Origin: Modestobacter sp. DSM 44400
GTDB lineage: Bacteria; Actinomycetota; Actinomycetes; Mycobacteriales; Geodermatophilaceae
Direction of reading: 5' to 3'
Assembly: GCF_900107175.1 (NCBI RefSeq)
Contig: NZ_FNOZ01000023.1
Span: 1-64,000, forward strand
Length of the DNA: 64,000 bases
The position numbers and the translations under genes are program-made. Within the stretch, counting starts at the first letter, position 1. Each line of letters begins with the position of its first letter. The notes under the pieces were generated by a model. That model ran no database searches and was not told where the DNA came from. It saw only the letters and a program-made list of their open reading frames with translations. Below, piece by piece: positions 1 through 8,773 of the stretch.

Positions 1-277
1 GCTGCTCATCGCGCTCAGGGGCTGCGGCGCGCACCGCGGCGAACATCCGCACGTAGGTGCCGTCGTCAGACCAGCGACGGTGGCGTTCCCACACCGATTG
101 CCACGCGCCGAAGTGATCGGGCAGGTCACGCCACGGCGACCCGGTGCGGTACCGCCAGATGATCGCCTCGAGCGTCAGTCGGTGGTCATTCCACGGCCGG
201 CCCTGATGACCGCCGGCAGGCAGCACCGGCTGGATCAACTCCCACAACTCGTCCGGGATCTCGTCGGTACGCAACAT
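1..277 (-). CDS. IS5-family transposase, N-terminal part (runs off window)
   Basis: Reading the minus strand from ATG at 277 gives about 92 residues without a stop up to the window edge. The product has the N-terminal domain (DUF4096 type) of IS5-family transposases: LWELIQPVLP, a GRPWNDHR block, then WRYRTGSPWRDLP and a WERHRRW motif. This domain precedes the DDE catalytic domain, which lies outside the window. The enzyme would cut and paste its own element. Whether the copy is intact cannot be judged. Confidence 0.8.
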   Translation of the reverse strand, partial: MLRTDEIPDELWELIQPVLPAGGHQGRPWNDHRLTLEAIIWRYRTGSPWRDLPDHFGAWQSVWERHRRWSDDGTYVRMFAAVRAAAPERDEQ

Positions 278-323
278 TCGTCCAGCGTCGCCCACCAACC
301 CGCCAATCTTTGGCAGACACGCT
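1..323 (-). mobile_element. IS5-family insertion sequence, transposase-proximal end (partial)
   Basis: One end of an IS element enters from the left window edge. It carries the start of an IS5-type transposase gene and about 45 bases of leader. The tip at 304-323 reads, outward to inward on the minus strand, AGCGTGTCTGCCAAAGATTG, which looks like a terminal inverted repeat. It abuts CTAG at 324-327, a typical IS5-group target. The other end and the second target copy lie outside the window, so the repeat cannot be confirmed here. The element sits exactly at the 3' end of an ABC permease gene. Confidence 0.65.
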
Positions 324-1139
324 CTAGGCCGACGCCCCGCTGTAGTGGCGCAGGCCCACCCGCCACAGCACCCGGGTGAGCACGGACAGCGCGACGGTGA
401 AGGCCGCCGCACCCAGCAGCAGCCAGCCCGACGCCCGCCCGGTCAGCGCCTCCGCCGGGACGGTGATGGCAAAGGCCAGCGGCACCAGGAAGGTGAACCC
501 GATCCGCAGCCAGCCGGGATAGACGCTCACCGGCCAGCGGCCGGCCTGGTACATGCCGTCGAAGAGCTCGACCAGGCTGTCGACCCGGACGATCCAGAAG
601 GCGCCGATGGTCAGCAGCAGCCAGAACGAGTAGATGGTGACCGCACCCAGCACCAGCGCGGTCAGGAAGCCGAGCACCTCGATCACGCTCACCGGGCGAT
701 CCAGCCGGACGACGGCGACGGCCACCAGAACCGCGCCGAGCACGACGTCGATGGCCTGCCAGAGCTCGAACCGGCGAGCGCTGACCAGCAGCTGCCCGTC
801 CGCGGGCTTGGTGAGGACGAAGTCCAGCGTGCCCTGCTGCACGTCCTCCATGAGCTGCTGCATGTTGGGCTGGATGACCGACCGGATCACCCCGCCCATC
901 AGCACGTAGACGCCCATCACCACGAGCAGCTCCTCGCCCGACCAGCCGCCGAGGGCGTCGGTGTGGGAGAACACCAGCCCGAGCACGGCCAGCGAGGTGG
1001 CCACGGCGACCACCGACTGCAGCACGCTGAACACGACGTTGGCCCGGTACTGCAGCTCGGTCTGCACGCCCATCCGCAGGAAGGTGGCGACCAGCCGCAG
1101 CGCCTGTGCGTCCCTGGGTGCTCTGGACGGCGCGGCCAT
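324..1139 (-). CDS. ABC-2 type transporter permease (COG3694-like)
   Basis: A 271-residue polytopic membrane protein with about six hydrophobic segments. It has the hallmark cytoplasmic motif of the two-permease exporters with COG4586 ATPases, here QGTLDFVLTKP near residue 102, and a C-terminal RRYSG-like end (LRHYSGASA). It would form half of the channel of a drug or lipid exporter with the permease encoded just upstream. Start: ATG at 1139, which shares one base with the stop of the upstream permease (TGATG), so translation is probably coupled. Its TAG stop at 326-324 lies inside the CTAG target of the IS element, so the gene ends at the insertion point. Confidence 0.85.
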   Translation of the reverse strand: MAAPSRAPRDAQALRLVATFLRMGVQTELQYRANVVFSVLQSVVAVATSLAVLGLVFSHTDALGGWSGEELLVVMGVYVLMGGVIRSVIQPNMQQLMEDVQQGTLDFVLTKPADGQLLVSARRFELWQAIDVVLGAVLVAVAVVRLDRPVSVIEVLGFLTALVLGAVTIYSFWLLLTIGAFWIVRVDSLVELFDGMYQAGRWPVSVYPGWLRIGFTFLVPLAFAITVPAEALTGRASGWLLLGAAAFTVALSVLTRVLWRVGLRHYSGASA

Positions 1140-1978
1140 CAGTTCCCCACCGCCGAGTAGCGCCGGATCCCGAACCGCCAGACGACGGCGACCAGCAGCG
1201 CCCCGATCGCCGTCCAGACCGCTTGCAGGCCCAGCCCGGTCCACAGCTCACCGGTGCTCAGGTCGCCGGCGAGCACCTCGATCGGGAAGCCGAAGGTGTA
1301 CTGGAACGGCGTCCAGTCCGCGATCGTCATCGCCCAGCCCGGCAGCAGCGCCAGCGGCAGCAGCCGGCCCGACAGCAGCAGCTCGGCGGTGAAGTACAAC
1401 TCGTAGAGGGCGCTGACCCGCGTCGTCCAGAAAGTGACCATGCCCAGCGCCCACAGCAGCATCGACCGGATCAGATAGGCGCCCCAGATCGCGACCAGGA
1501 AGACCAGCAACTCGAGCGCCGAGACGTCGAAGGTCGGCCGGAAGACCAGCGACAGGACGGCGGCGATCGGCACCCACAGCAGGATGACCACGAACTTCCA
1601 GCCGGCGAAGTAGGCGAGGTCGTAGTGGATCGGGTGCACCGGGCGGACGAGCATCCCGGACAGCTCACCCTTGCGGATCCGCCCCTCCCAGCCGTACGGC
1701 GTGAAGACGATGTTCATGTTCCGGACCAGCGTCCAGACGATGTAGTACGCGGCGAATTCTCCCGCGGTGATGCCCTCGACGGAGCCGCCCTGCGCCTCGG
1801 CGACGGCCGACCACACCACCAGGTAGATCACCGGCTCGGCGATCATCCCGACCATGTAGAGGTAGTTCGCCGTCCGGTACTGGAACTGGGTCTGCACCGC
1901 GGTGCGCATGACGACCGCGTAGAATCCGGCCAGCCCGGTCAGCCGGCGCCGCTCCCCCGCGCGCGCCACCTGGGTCAT
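1139..1978 (-). CDS. ABC-2 type transporter permease (COG4587-like)
   Basis: A 279-residue membrane protein with six predicted segments, the second permease of the exporter. The family motif IRKGELSGMLVRPVHP lies near residue 100, equivalent to the QGTLDFVLTKP motif of its partner. Start: ATG at 1978, overlapping the ATPase stop by four bases (ATGA). The order ATPase, permease, permease with overlapping ends is the standard arrangement for this exporter type. Substrate unknown; related systems export anthracyclines, lipids or peptides. Confidence 0.85.
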   Translation of the reverse strand: MTQVARAGERRRLTGLAGFYAVVMRTAVQTQFQYRTANYLYMVGMIAEPVIYLVVWSAVAEAQGGSVEGITAGEFAAYYIVWTLVRNMNIVFTPYGWEGRIRKGELSGMLVRPVHPIHYDLAYFAGWKFVVILLWVPIAAVLSLVFRPTFDVSALELLVFLVAIWGAYLIRSMLLWALGMVTFWTTRVSALYELYFTAELLLSGRLLPLALLPGWAMTIADWTPFQYTFGFPIEVLAGDLSTGELWTGLGLQAVWTAIGALLVAVVWRFGIRRYSAVGN

Positions 1979-3003
1979 CGGGCGCCCACCGCGGAGCGGT
2001 CGGCGAAGACCTGCTCGATGACGTCCTCGATGGGCGGGTCCTCGATGGTCAGGTCGGACACCTGGTGGTCGGCCAGCAGCCGGGCGGCCACCGCGCCCGC
2101 CTGCGTCTTGGGCACCCGCAGGCTGGTGCGGCCGTCCGGCGTGGACTCGAGAACCTCGCCGTAACCGGACAGGTCGGCCCCACCCTCGGGCAGGCCGACG
2201 GTGATCGTCTGGTGCGCGGAGAACCGGGTGGTGAGCGCACGCAGGCCGCCGTCGTAGAGCACCTGGCCGGCGTCGATCACGACCACCCGGTTGCACAGCG
2301 CCTGGACATCGGCCATGTAGTGGCTGGTCAGCAGGATCGAGGCGCCGGTGCGCCGGTTGTACTCGGCGAGGAAGGCGCGGATCCGCTTCTGCGCGGTGAC
2401 GTCCAGGCCGATGGTGGGCTCGTCGAGGAACAGCACCTGCGGGCGGTGCAGGAGGGCGGCGGCAGTCTCGGCCTTCATCCGCTCGCCGAGGGACAGGTTG
2501 CGCACCGGCTTGCGCACCAGGTCGCCGATCTCGAGCAGCTCGACGAGCTCATCGCGGTTGCGGCGGAACTCGGCCTCGGGGATCCGGTAGACCGCGCGGT
2601 TCATCTCGAAGGAGTCCAGCGCGGGAATGTCCCACTGCAGCTGGTTGCGGTTGCCCATCACCAGGGTGATGCGGCGGAGGAACTCCCGCTCCCGGCGGGC
2701 CGGCGTGTGCCCGAGGACGGCGATCTCGCCGGAACTGGGGTGCAGCAGCCCGGAGAGCATCTTCAGCGTGGTGGTCTTCCCGGCCCCGTTCGCGCCCAGG
2801 AAGCCGACCACCTCGCCGGGGGCCACGTCGAAGGACACCCCGGCGACCGCGTCGACGTCGCGGTGCGCACGCTTGATCAGGCTGCGCACCGAGGCCCGCA
2901 GGCCGGCCTCCCGCTCAGCCACCCGGAAGGTCTTGCGCAGCTCGCGCACCCGGATCGCCGGCTGACCGCCGCTGCCCGGACCGTTGCCCCCGTCGTCGTC
3001 CAC
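1975..3003 (-). CDS. ABC transporter ATP-binding protein (COG4586 type)
   Basis: A 342-residue ATPase that powers the two downstream permeases. Walker A GANGAGKTT lies at about residues 70-78, the signature is LSLGERMK, and Walker B is VLFLDEPTIGLD followed by the switch His in LTSHYM. A C-terminal extension of about 90 residues follows the ATPase domain, as usual in this subgroup. The chosen start is GTG at 3003 (VDDDGGNG), which gives the family's normal length; the frame is open further upstream but that part is compositionally unlike protein. First gene of a three-gene operon. Confidence 0.85.
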   Translation of the reverse strand: MDDDGGNGPGSGGQPAIRVRELRKTFRVAEREAGLRASVRSLIKRAHRDVDAVAGVSFDVAPGEVVGFLGANGAGKTTTLKMLSGLLHPSSGEIAVLGHTPARREREFLRRITLVMGNRNQLQWDIPALDSFEMNRAVYRIPEAEFRRNRDELVELLEIGDLVRKPVRNLSLGERMKAETAAALLHRPQVLFLDEPTIGLDVTAQKRIRAFLAEYNRRTGASILLTSHYMADVQALCNRVVVIDAGQVLYDGGLRALTTRFSAHQTITVGLPEGGADLSGYGEVLESTPDGRTSLRVPKTQAGAVAARLLADHQVSDLTIEDPPIEDVIEQVFADRSAVGAR

Positions 3004-3131
3004 GCGCGGGACCCTATCCGCGGAAGGTGCCGCTGCCGTACCGATTTCACGGTGTCCGCTCCCCCACTGCGCGCTCCGGTTCTGCCACGCTGCAGCGGGC
3101 GCGGCCCCGGCCGCCGAACAGGGGGACGCCG

Positions 3132-3782
3132 GTGGACGTGCAGCAACCGGTGCATCGCGGCGCCTGGGTGACCCGCGTCGGCAGCCCGGCCGGGCTGGCG
3201 GCCGCGCTGGCCGGTGGCCTGGCGACCGGCAGCTTCGGCGCGTGGGCGTACCACGACGACCTGCTCCGGCCGTTGGCACACCGTTTCGGCCTCTGGGTGC
3301 TGCTGGTGGCGCTGCTCAGCGCCCGGCAGCCGGCCCGGACCGCGATCGCCCGGTCGGTGCTGGGCCTGGCCACCGCGGTGCTCGCGTTCTACGTCGGCAA
3401 GCAGGTCATGTACGGCATCGACTACCCGGGCATGCCGTACGCGCTGAATTTCTCCGTCATCGCGGAGTGGCTGGTGCTCGCGGCGGTGGCCGGCAGCCTT
3501 CTCGGCTGGGCCTTCCACTCCATCGGCCGGGACGGCCGCCGCGGCGCGCCGGCCACCGCCGCCGCGGTCGGGCTGCTGGTCGCCGACGCGTTCCGGCGCA
3601 GCACCAACTACGCGACCGACGGCAGGGTGCTGGTGCCGTTTGCCGCGCTGGCCGTCGTGCTCGTGCTTGCGGTGGGCGTGCGCTCCCTGCGGCAGCTGGC
3701 CGGAACCGCGGTGTGGGCGCTGCCCATACCGCCCTGGGTCTGCTGCTCGTCTCCGGACCCGATCTCCTCGAGCAGCTGCTGA
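3132..3782 (+). CDS. DUF6518-like integral membrane protein, probable 3' frameshift
   Basis: GTG at 3132 with AGGGGGA about six bases upstream gives 216 residues and about six membrane segments (for example ATGSFGAWAY, WVLLVALLSA, VLGLATAVLAFYVGKQVMYG, LVLAVGVRSL). It resembles small actinobacterial membrane proteins of the DUF6518 kind; function unknown. The last 20 residues in this frame are unlike membrane protein (PPWVCCSSPDPISSSSC). The alternative frame, ending at 3799, continues with a hydrophobic helix (HTALGLLLVSGPDLLEQLL). I read this as a single-base slip between about 3700 and 3735; the intact gene would end at 3799. Confidence 0.6.
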   Translation: MDVQQPVHRGAWVTRVGSPAGLAAALAGGLATGSFGAWAYHDDLLRPLAHRFGLWVLLVALLSARQPARTAIARSVLGLATAVLAFYVGKQVMYGIDYPGMPYALNFSVIAEWLVLAAVAGSLLGWAFHSIGRDGRRGAPATAAAVGLLVADAFRRSTNYATDGRVLVPFAALAVVLVLAVGVRSLRQLAGTAVWALPIPPWVCCSSPDPISSSSC

Positions 3783-3799
3783 TCACCGGGGATCTCTGA

Positions 3800-4036
3800 C
3801 CGGCCGGGGATGGGCGGGCCGGGCTCCCCGCCGCACCAGCGCCTCCTCGGCGAGCTGCCGGGCGGCCACCAGCACGGCCGAGTCGGCGCCCAGGGCGGCC
3901 GTCAGTCCAGCGCCCGGGTGAACACGTCGTCCGGCGCCCCGCGGGTGACCGGTTGCTGCAGCGCGGCGGACTGGTCGCCCAGCACGAGTGCGCCCAGCAA
4001 CTGGACCCGGTCGGCCCCGATCGGTGCCGCCACGGG
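3800..4036. other. gap with two short decayed coding stretches on the minus strand
   Basis: No intact gene. On the minus strand one frame from 4030 to 3898 reads VQLLGALVLGDQSAALQQPV and stops at 3899. Another frame continues as GLTAALGADSAVLVAARQLAEE, which resembles the C-terminus of a ROK-family kinase or regulator. They look like gene remnants in two frames. The hits are short and I would not assign a function. Confidence 0.3.
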
Positions 4037-4756
4037 TTACCGGTCCGATCGACCCGTGTTCCCGACCGCCTCGACGCAGTGCTCCGCCCCACCGAGGGCG
4101 GCGGCTGCCGCGGCGTCGACATGTTGTGCCGCGGCGAGCTCCGCGGCCTCTCCGTCGCCGGTCGAGATTGCTTCCACCAGGGTGACGTGCTCGGTCCACG
4201 AGTGCGGCGCCCGGTCGGCCGCGGTCAGCCGGAACACCCATTGGACGTGCCGGTACATCGGCGCGGACAGGGCCACGAGCCACCGGTTGCCGCCGACCTC
4301 GATGATCCGGCGGTGCAGCGCACTGTTGAGCTCGGCAAGCAGCCGCAGGTCGCCCGCCTCGGTCGCGCGGCGGCCATCGTCCAGCAGTCGCCACAGCCCC
4401 TCGACATCGGCGCGCCCGGCCCGCTCCGCGGCCAGCCGGGCGGCGAGCCCCTCCCACTGACGCCGGACCAGGAACATGTCCCGCATGGTGGTCTCGTCCG
4501 GTGTCGCCACGACGACGCCGCGACGGGGCAGCTGGTACACGAACCCCTCGGCCTCCATGACCCGCAGGGCCTCCCTCACCGGATTGCGGGAGACCCCGAA
4601 GTCCGCGGCCAGACGATCCTCGGTGAGCCGTTCGCCGGGCGCGTAGCCACCGTCGACGATGCGATCCCGGAGCTCCTCCAGCACCTGGTCGCGGAGCGAG
4701 GTGTGCCGCGCCCCGATCGTCCCGGCCGACCAGGGCGCGGGATCCGCCTCGGTCAT
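4037..4756 (-). CDS. GntR-family transcriptional regulator, FCD (FadR) subfamily
   Basis: A 239-residue regulator. Residues 20-85 form the winged helix (LRDQVLEELRDRIVDGGY, then RLAADFGVSRNPVREALRVME). Residues 95-225 form the helical FCD ligand domain with metal-ligand-like positions (LNSALHRRI and HVTLVEAI). It is the last gene of the peptide importer operon: ATG at 4756 overlaps the preceding ATPase stop (ATGA). It therefore probably controls its own operon and senses the imported compound or a metabolite. A perfect CTGTATACAG palindrome at 10476-10485 fits the operator of this subfamily. Confidence 0.9.
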   Translation of the reverse strand: MTEADPAPWSAGTIGARHTSLRDQVLEELRDRIVDGGYAPGERLTEDRLAADFGVSRNPVREALRVMEAEGFVYQLPRRGVVVATPDETTMRDMFLVRRQWEGLAARLAAERAGRADVEGLWRLLDDGRRATEAGDLRLLAELNSALHRRIIEVGGNRWLVALSAPMYRHVQWVFRLTAADRAPHSWTEHVTLVEAISTGDGEAAELAAAQHVDAAAAAALGGAEHCVEAVGNTGRSDR

Positions 4757-5814
4757 CGCGGGAGGGTCTCCGAGCTCGTCGAGGTCTCGACGAGCCGCAC
4801 GTCCGGGCCGGTGCCGTCGTCGTGGACCAGGTGACAGGCGACCTGCCGGCCGGCGATCAGCCGGAGGGCCGGTACCTCGGTGACACACCGCTCGACCGCG
4901 ACCGGGCAGCGGGTGTTGAACCGGCAGCCCGGAGGTGGGTCGATCGGCGAGGGGATGTCCCCGCGCAGCAGCACCCGCTGACGGGCGCGTTGCTCGCGGG
5001 GGTTGGCCAACGGAGCGGCCGACAAGAGGGCCTGCGTGTAGGGCATCTTCGGATCGCCGAAGATCCGCTCCCGGGGGCCCTGCTCGACCAGTTGCCCCAG
5101 GTACATCACCGCCACGTCATCGGCGAGGTACTCCACCGCGGACAGGTCATGGGTGATGAACAGGCAGGCGAAGCCCATGTCCCGCTGTAGGTCGGCCAGC
5201 AGGTTCAACACCGACGCCTGCACCGAGACGTCCAGGGCGCTGGTGGGTTCGTCGGCGACGAGCAACGTCGGTGAGGACACCAGGGCACGGGCGATGCTGA
5301 CCCGCTGTCGCTGACCGCCGGACATCTCGTGCGGGTACCGCTCTGCGACCTGTCGGCGCAACCCGACGTTCTCCAGTGCCTCTGCCACCCGGTTGGCGCG
5401 CTCGCGGCGCGAGTGGCCCAGGCGGAGCAGTCGCAGCGGCTCGCCCACGATGTCTCCCACGGTCAGCCGCGGGTCCAGGGAGCTCGCCGGGTCCTGGAAG
5501 ACGATCGACACGTCCCGCCGGTGCGGCCGCAGCCGGCGCCTGCTCAGGGCGGTGACGTCGGTGCCGGCCAGCCGCACCGTGCCCGACGTCGGTTCCAGCA
5601 GGCGGACGACGCAGCGCCCGACCGTCGACTTGCCCGATCCGCTCTCACCCACGAGAGCCATCACCCGACCGCGTTCGACTCGCAGGGACACCCCGTCGAC
5701 GGCCCGCACCGGGCCGAAGTGCATAACCAGGTCCTCGAGCTCCAGAGCCGGGGCGCTTTCCGGCGTCGGGTCGCCGGACGGCGTCCCCGGCAGCGCTGCG
5801 CTCGATGTGCTCAT
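4753..5814 (-). CDS. oligopeptide/dipeptide ABC transporter ATP-binding protein (DppF/OppF-like)
   Basis: A 353-residue ATPase of the importer. Walker [10 protein letters not shown] near residue 61, signature MSGGQRQRV, Walker [17 protein letters not shown], and the family C-terminal domain with GCRFNTRCP and further cysteines (VERC, VACH). ATG at 5814 overlaps the DppD-like stop by four bases. It pairs with the preceding ATPase to energise uptake of peptides, nickel chelates or related solutes. Confidence 0.92.
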   Translation of the reverse strand: MSTSSAALPGTPSGDPTPESAPALELEDLVMHFGPVRAVDGVSLRVERGRVMALVGESGSGKSTVGRCVVRLLEPTSGTVRLAGTDVTALSRRRLRPHRRDVSIVFQDPASSLDPRLTVGDIVGEPLRLLRLGHSRRERANRVAEALENVGLRRQVAERYPHEMSGGQRQRVSIARALVSSPTLLVADEPTSALDVSVQASVLNLLADLQRDMGFACLFITHDLSAVEYLADDVAVMYLGQLVEQGPRERIFGDPKMPYTQALLSAAPLANPREQRARQRVLLRGDIPSPIDPPPGCRFNTRCPVAVERCVTEVPALRLIAGRQVACHLVHDDGTGPDVRLVETSTSSETLPR

Positions 5815-6875
5815 CGGTCCTCCTCCGACCCGGCCGGGTGCCAGCAGGCGAACCGGTGCACCGTCCTCCCCGGGTTCTCCTCGGGCGCGAGTGGCGGCCG
5901 CGAGGTGCGGCATCGGTCACTGGCGGCCGGGCACCGCTCCGCGAAGGTGCACGCGTCGGGCTGGACGGTGAGCACCGGCACCAGCCCCGGGATCTCCTGG
6001 AGCCGTCCGTCGCTGGCGCGCCGGCCGGCGGTCGGCACCGCACCCAGCAGCCCCGTCGTGTAGTGGTGCTGCGGTGCGTCGAACAGCTCCTGGGTGGGTG
6101 CTGTCTCGACGATGCGGCCCGCATACATGACGACGACCCGGTCGGCGATGTCGGCCACCACTCCGAGGTCGTGGGTGATCAGGACGATCGCCGTGCCCAG
6201 CCGCTTCCCGAGGTCGCGCAGGAGGTCCAGGATCGCCGCCTGCACCGTCACGTCCAGTGCGGTGGTGGGCTCGTCGGCGATGAGGACTTTCGGACCGCAG
6301 GCCAGGGCCATCGCGATCATCACCCGCTGGCGCATGCCGCCGGAGAGCTGGTGGGGGTACTCGTCCACCCGTCGGGCCGGTGAGGGAATGCCGACGAGCG
6401 TCAGGAGCTCGACCGCTCGGCTCTTCGCCGCTCGCGCCGACACTCCCTGGTGCAGGCGCAGCACCTCGACGATCTGCCGGCCGACGGTGAAGACGGGGTT
6501 CAGCGAGGTCATCGGCTCCTGGAAGATGTAGGCGAGGTCGTCGCCGCGGATGCCTCGCAACTGCCTGTCCGAGGCACCGACGAGCTCGGTGCCCTCGAGC
6601 AGCACGGAGCCGGTCACCGTCGCGCTGCGGGGCAGCAGTCCGCCCAGGCTCATGGCAGTGACGCTCTTTCCACAGCCGGACTCCCCGACGACGGCCAGCA
6701 CCTCACCCGCCTCGACGTCGAAGGAGACAGAGTCCACCGCCGAGACGGACCCCTCCTCGGTCCGGAAGGTGACCGACAGGTCGCGGACCGACAGCACTGG
6801 CCGGCCGGTGCTCGCTGCAGCTGCGTTCTTCCCGCCGCCTGTCTGTGGTTGCGAGCCGAGCATCGAAGCGCTCAC
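5811..6875 (-). CDS. oligopeptide/dipeptide ABC transporter ATP-binding protein (DppD/OppD-like)
   Basis: A 354-residue ATPase. Walker [12 protein letters not shown], signature [12 protein letters not shown], Walker [17 protein letters not shown], switch HDLGVV, then a C-terminal cysteine motif region ([14 protein letters not shown]). The start is taken as GTG at 6875 because it overlaps the upstream stop as GTGA, like every other junction in this operon; an ATG at 6863 would drop only four residues. Confidence 0.92.
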   Translation of the reverse strand: MSASMLGSQPQTGGGKNAAAASTGRPVLSVRDLSVTFRTEEGSVSAVDSVSFDVEAGEVLAVVGESGCGKSVTAMSLGGLLPRSATVTGSVLLEGTELVGASDRQLRGIRGDDLAYIFQEPMTSLNPVFTVGRQIVEVLRLHQGVSARAAKSRAVELLTLVGIPSPARRVDEYPHQLSGGMRQRVMIAMALACGPKVLIADEPTTALDVTVQAAILDLLRDLGKRLGTAIVLITHDLGVVADIADRVVVMYAGRIVETAPTQELFDAPQHHYTTGLLGAVPTAGRRASDGRLQEIPGLVPVLTVQPDACTFAERCPAASDRCRTSRPPLAPEENPGRTVHRFACWHPAGSEEDR

Positions 6876-7813
6876 CGGCGTGATCCCCTCGGGTCCAGGG
6901 CATCGCGCAGGGCGTCGCCGAACAAGTTGAAACCGAGCGTGACCACGACGATCGCCAGACCCGGGACGATGGCCGTCCACGGCGCCCGGGCGGCGTACTG
7001 CTGTGCTTCGGCGAGCATGGTGCCCAGGCTCGGGTCGGGGGGCTGGATGCCCAGGCCCAGGAAGGAGAGCACCGCCTCGCCGAGGATGGCCACCGGGATC
7101 GCCACCGTGGCCTGCACGATGACCGCGGACAAGGCGTTGGGCAGGATGTGCCGGGCCAGCACCGACAGGTCGCCGGCGCCGTCCACGACGGACGCCGCGA
7201 CGAAGTCGAGCTCCTTGAGCCGCAGCGTCTCCGAACGGACCACGCGGATCATCCCCGGGATCTGGGAGATGCCGATCGCCAGCGCGGCGTTGCCCAGACT
7301 GGCACCGCGGATGGCCGCCAGGCCAACCGCCAGGATCAGGAACGGAAAGGCCAGCATCAGGTCGGTGAAGCGCGAGATCACCGCATCCAGGGCCCGGAAG
7401 TAACCCGCGGCCAGCCCGAGCGGCACGCCCACCGCCAGGGCCACCACCACAGCCAGCACGCCGACCTCCAGGGAGGCCCGCAGCCCGAAGAGGATCCGGG
7501 ACAGCAGGTCCCGGCCCAGATCGTCGGTCCCCAACCCGAAACCGACCGTCCCGGGCGGCTGGAACGGGGCGTCGAAGTGCACCGCTGCCGGCGAGTAGGG
7601 CGCCAGCAGCGGCGCCAGCAGTGCAGTCGCGATCGAGATCGCCAGGATCAGGGCGCCGACCACCCCCAGGGGGTTGCGCCTCAGTCGCCGCCACACCCGG
7701 CCCCGGCGCGGCGCAGTCTCCCCGCCGGGCGGGGTCCCCATGGTCGCCAGGCCGGCGACCGACGGCTCGACCGTCGGGGTCTCGGGGGGCGTGGTCCCAC
7801 TGGTCTGCGTCAC
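6872..7813 (-). CDS. oligopeptide/dipeptide ABC transporter permease (DppC/OppC-like)
   Basis: A 313-residue inner-membrane permease with an N-terminal OppC_N segment ([16 protein letters not shown]), the [17 protein letters not shown] block, and the EAA-type loop ([22 protein letters not shown]). GTG at 7813 overlaps the upstream permease stop (GTGA). The 30-residue Pro/Thr-rich N-terminal leader before the first helix is longer than in enterobacterial DppC but common in actinobacteria. Confidence 0.9.
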   Translation of the reverse strand: MTQTSGTTPPETPTVEPSVAGLATMGTPPGGETAPRRGRVWRRLRRNPLGVVGALILAISIATALLAPLLAPYSPAAVHFDAPFQPPGTVGFGLGTDDLGRDLLSRILFGLRASLEVGVLAVVVALAVGVPLGLAAGYFRALDAVISRFTDLMLAFPFLILAVGLAAIRGASLGNAALAIGISQIPGMIRVVRSETLRLKELDFVAASVVDGAGDLSVLARHILPNALSAVIVQATVAIPVAILGEAVLSFLGLGIQPPDPSLGTMLAEAQQYAARAPWTAIVPGLAIVVVTLGFNLFGDALRDALDPRGSRR

Positions 7814-8766
7814 GAGGGCACCCCAGCCAGTCGGATGCGGGGGTCGATCAGCGAGTAGGTCAGGTCGACCAGGAAGTTGATCACGATGTATGCAGTGGCG
7901 GTCACGAGCACCACACCCTGGATGACGGGGTAGTCGCGCTGGAAAACCGCGTCCAGGGTCATCTTGCCGAAGCCGGGCAGGCCGAAGATGCGCTCGGTCA
8001 CCACCGCCCCGGAGATCAGGCCACCCAACTGCAGTCCGAGGATCGTGACCACGACGACGAGGCTGTTGCGCAGCGCGTGCACGCCGATGACCGTTTGGGG
8101 CCCCAGACCCTTCGCGCGCGCTGTGCGGATGTAGTCCGCGCCCAGTGCCTCCAGCATCGACGAGCGGGTCTGCCGCATCACCACCGCCGCCAGCCCCGTA
8201 CCGAGCACCACCGCCGGCAGCACGAGGTGGTGCAGGTTCGAGATCGGGTCCTCGAAGAAGGACACGAAACCCGAGGCGGGGAACAGGCCGGTCGCGACCG
8301 ACAGGTACAGGATGGCCATCAGGCCGAGCCAGAAGTTGGGAATCGACAGCCCCAGCAGTGCCAGGGCGTTCGCTGCCCACTCGGCGGGTCGCCCCCGCCG
8401 TACCGCCGCCACCACCCCGGCGCCCACGCCGATCACGATCGCCACGCCCAGGGCGAGGGCGGACAGCTCGATCGTGACCGGCAGGGCACTGGCCAGCATG
8501 TCGGTGACCGGGATGTTAGTCCGGGTGGACCTCCCCAGGTCACCGGTCAGGCTCTTGCTGACGAAGCGCCAGTACTGCAGCAGCAGCGAGTCGTCGAAGC
8601 CGTACTTGGCTCGGATGGCCGCCAGGGACGCCGGGTCCCGCTCCTCGCCGGCGAAGGCGAGGGCGGGGTCGCCCGGCAGCGCACGTACTCCCAGGAAGAC
8701 CACGATCGTGGCCAGCACCAGGGTGACCGCCGACTGCCACAGTCGGCTCAGGAGGTACGAGCGCAC
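7810..8766 (-). CDS. oligopeptide/dipeptide ABC transporter permease (DppB/OppB-like)
   Basis: A 318-residue permease with the DppB N-terminus (first helix, then [15 protein letters not shown]), the [12 protein letters not shown] motif and EAA loop ([25 protein letters not shown]; shown in part). GTG start at 8766, seven bases after the binding-protein stop. It forms the channel with the next gene product. Confidence 0.9.
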   Translation of the reverse strand: MRSYLLSRLWQSAVTLVLATIVVFLGVRALPGDPALAFAGEERDPASLAAIRAKYGFDDSLLLQYWRFVSKSLTGDLGRSTRTNIPVTDMLASALPVTIELSALALGVAIVIGVGAGVVAAVRRGRPAEWAANALALLGLSIPNFWLGLMAILYLSVATGLFPASGFVSFFEDPISNLHHLVLPAVVLGTGLAAVVMRQTRSSMLEALGADYIRTARAKGLGPQTVIGVHALRNSLVVVVTILGLQLGGLISGAVVTERIFGLPGFGKMTLDAVFQRDYPVIQGVVLVTATAYIVINFLVDLTYSLIDPRIRLAGVPS

Positions 8767-8773
8767 GACCGGA

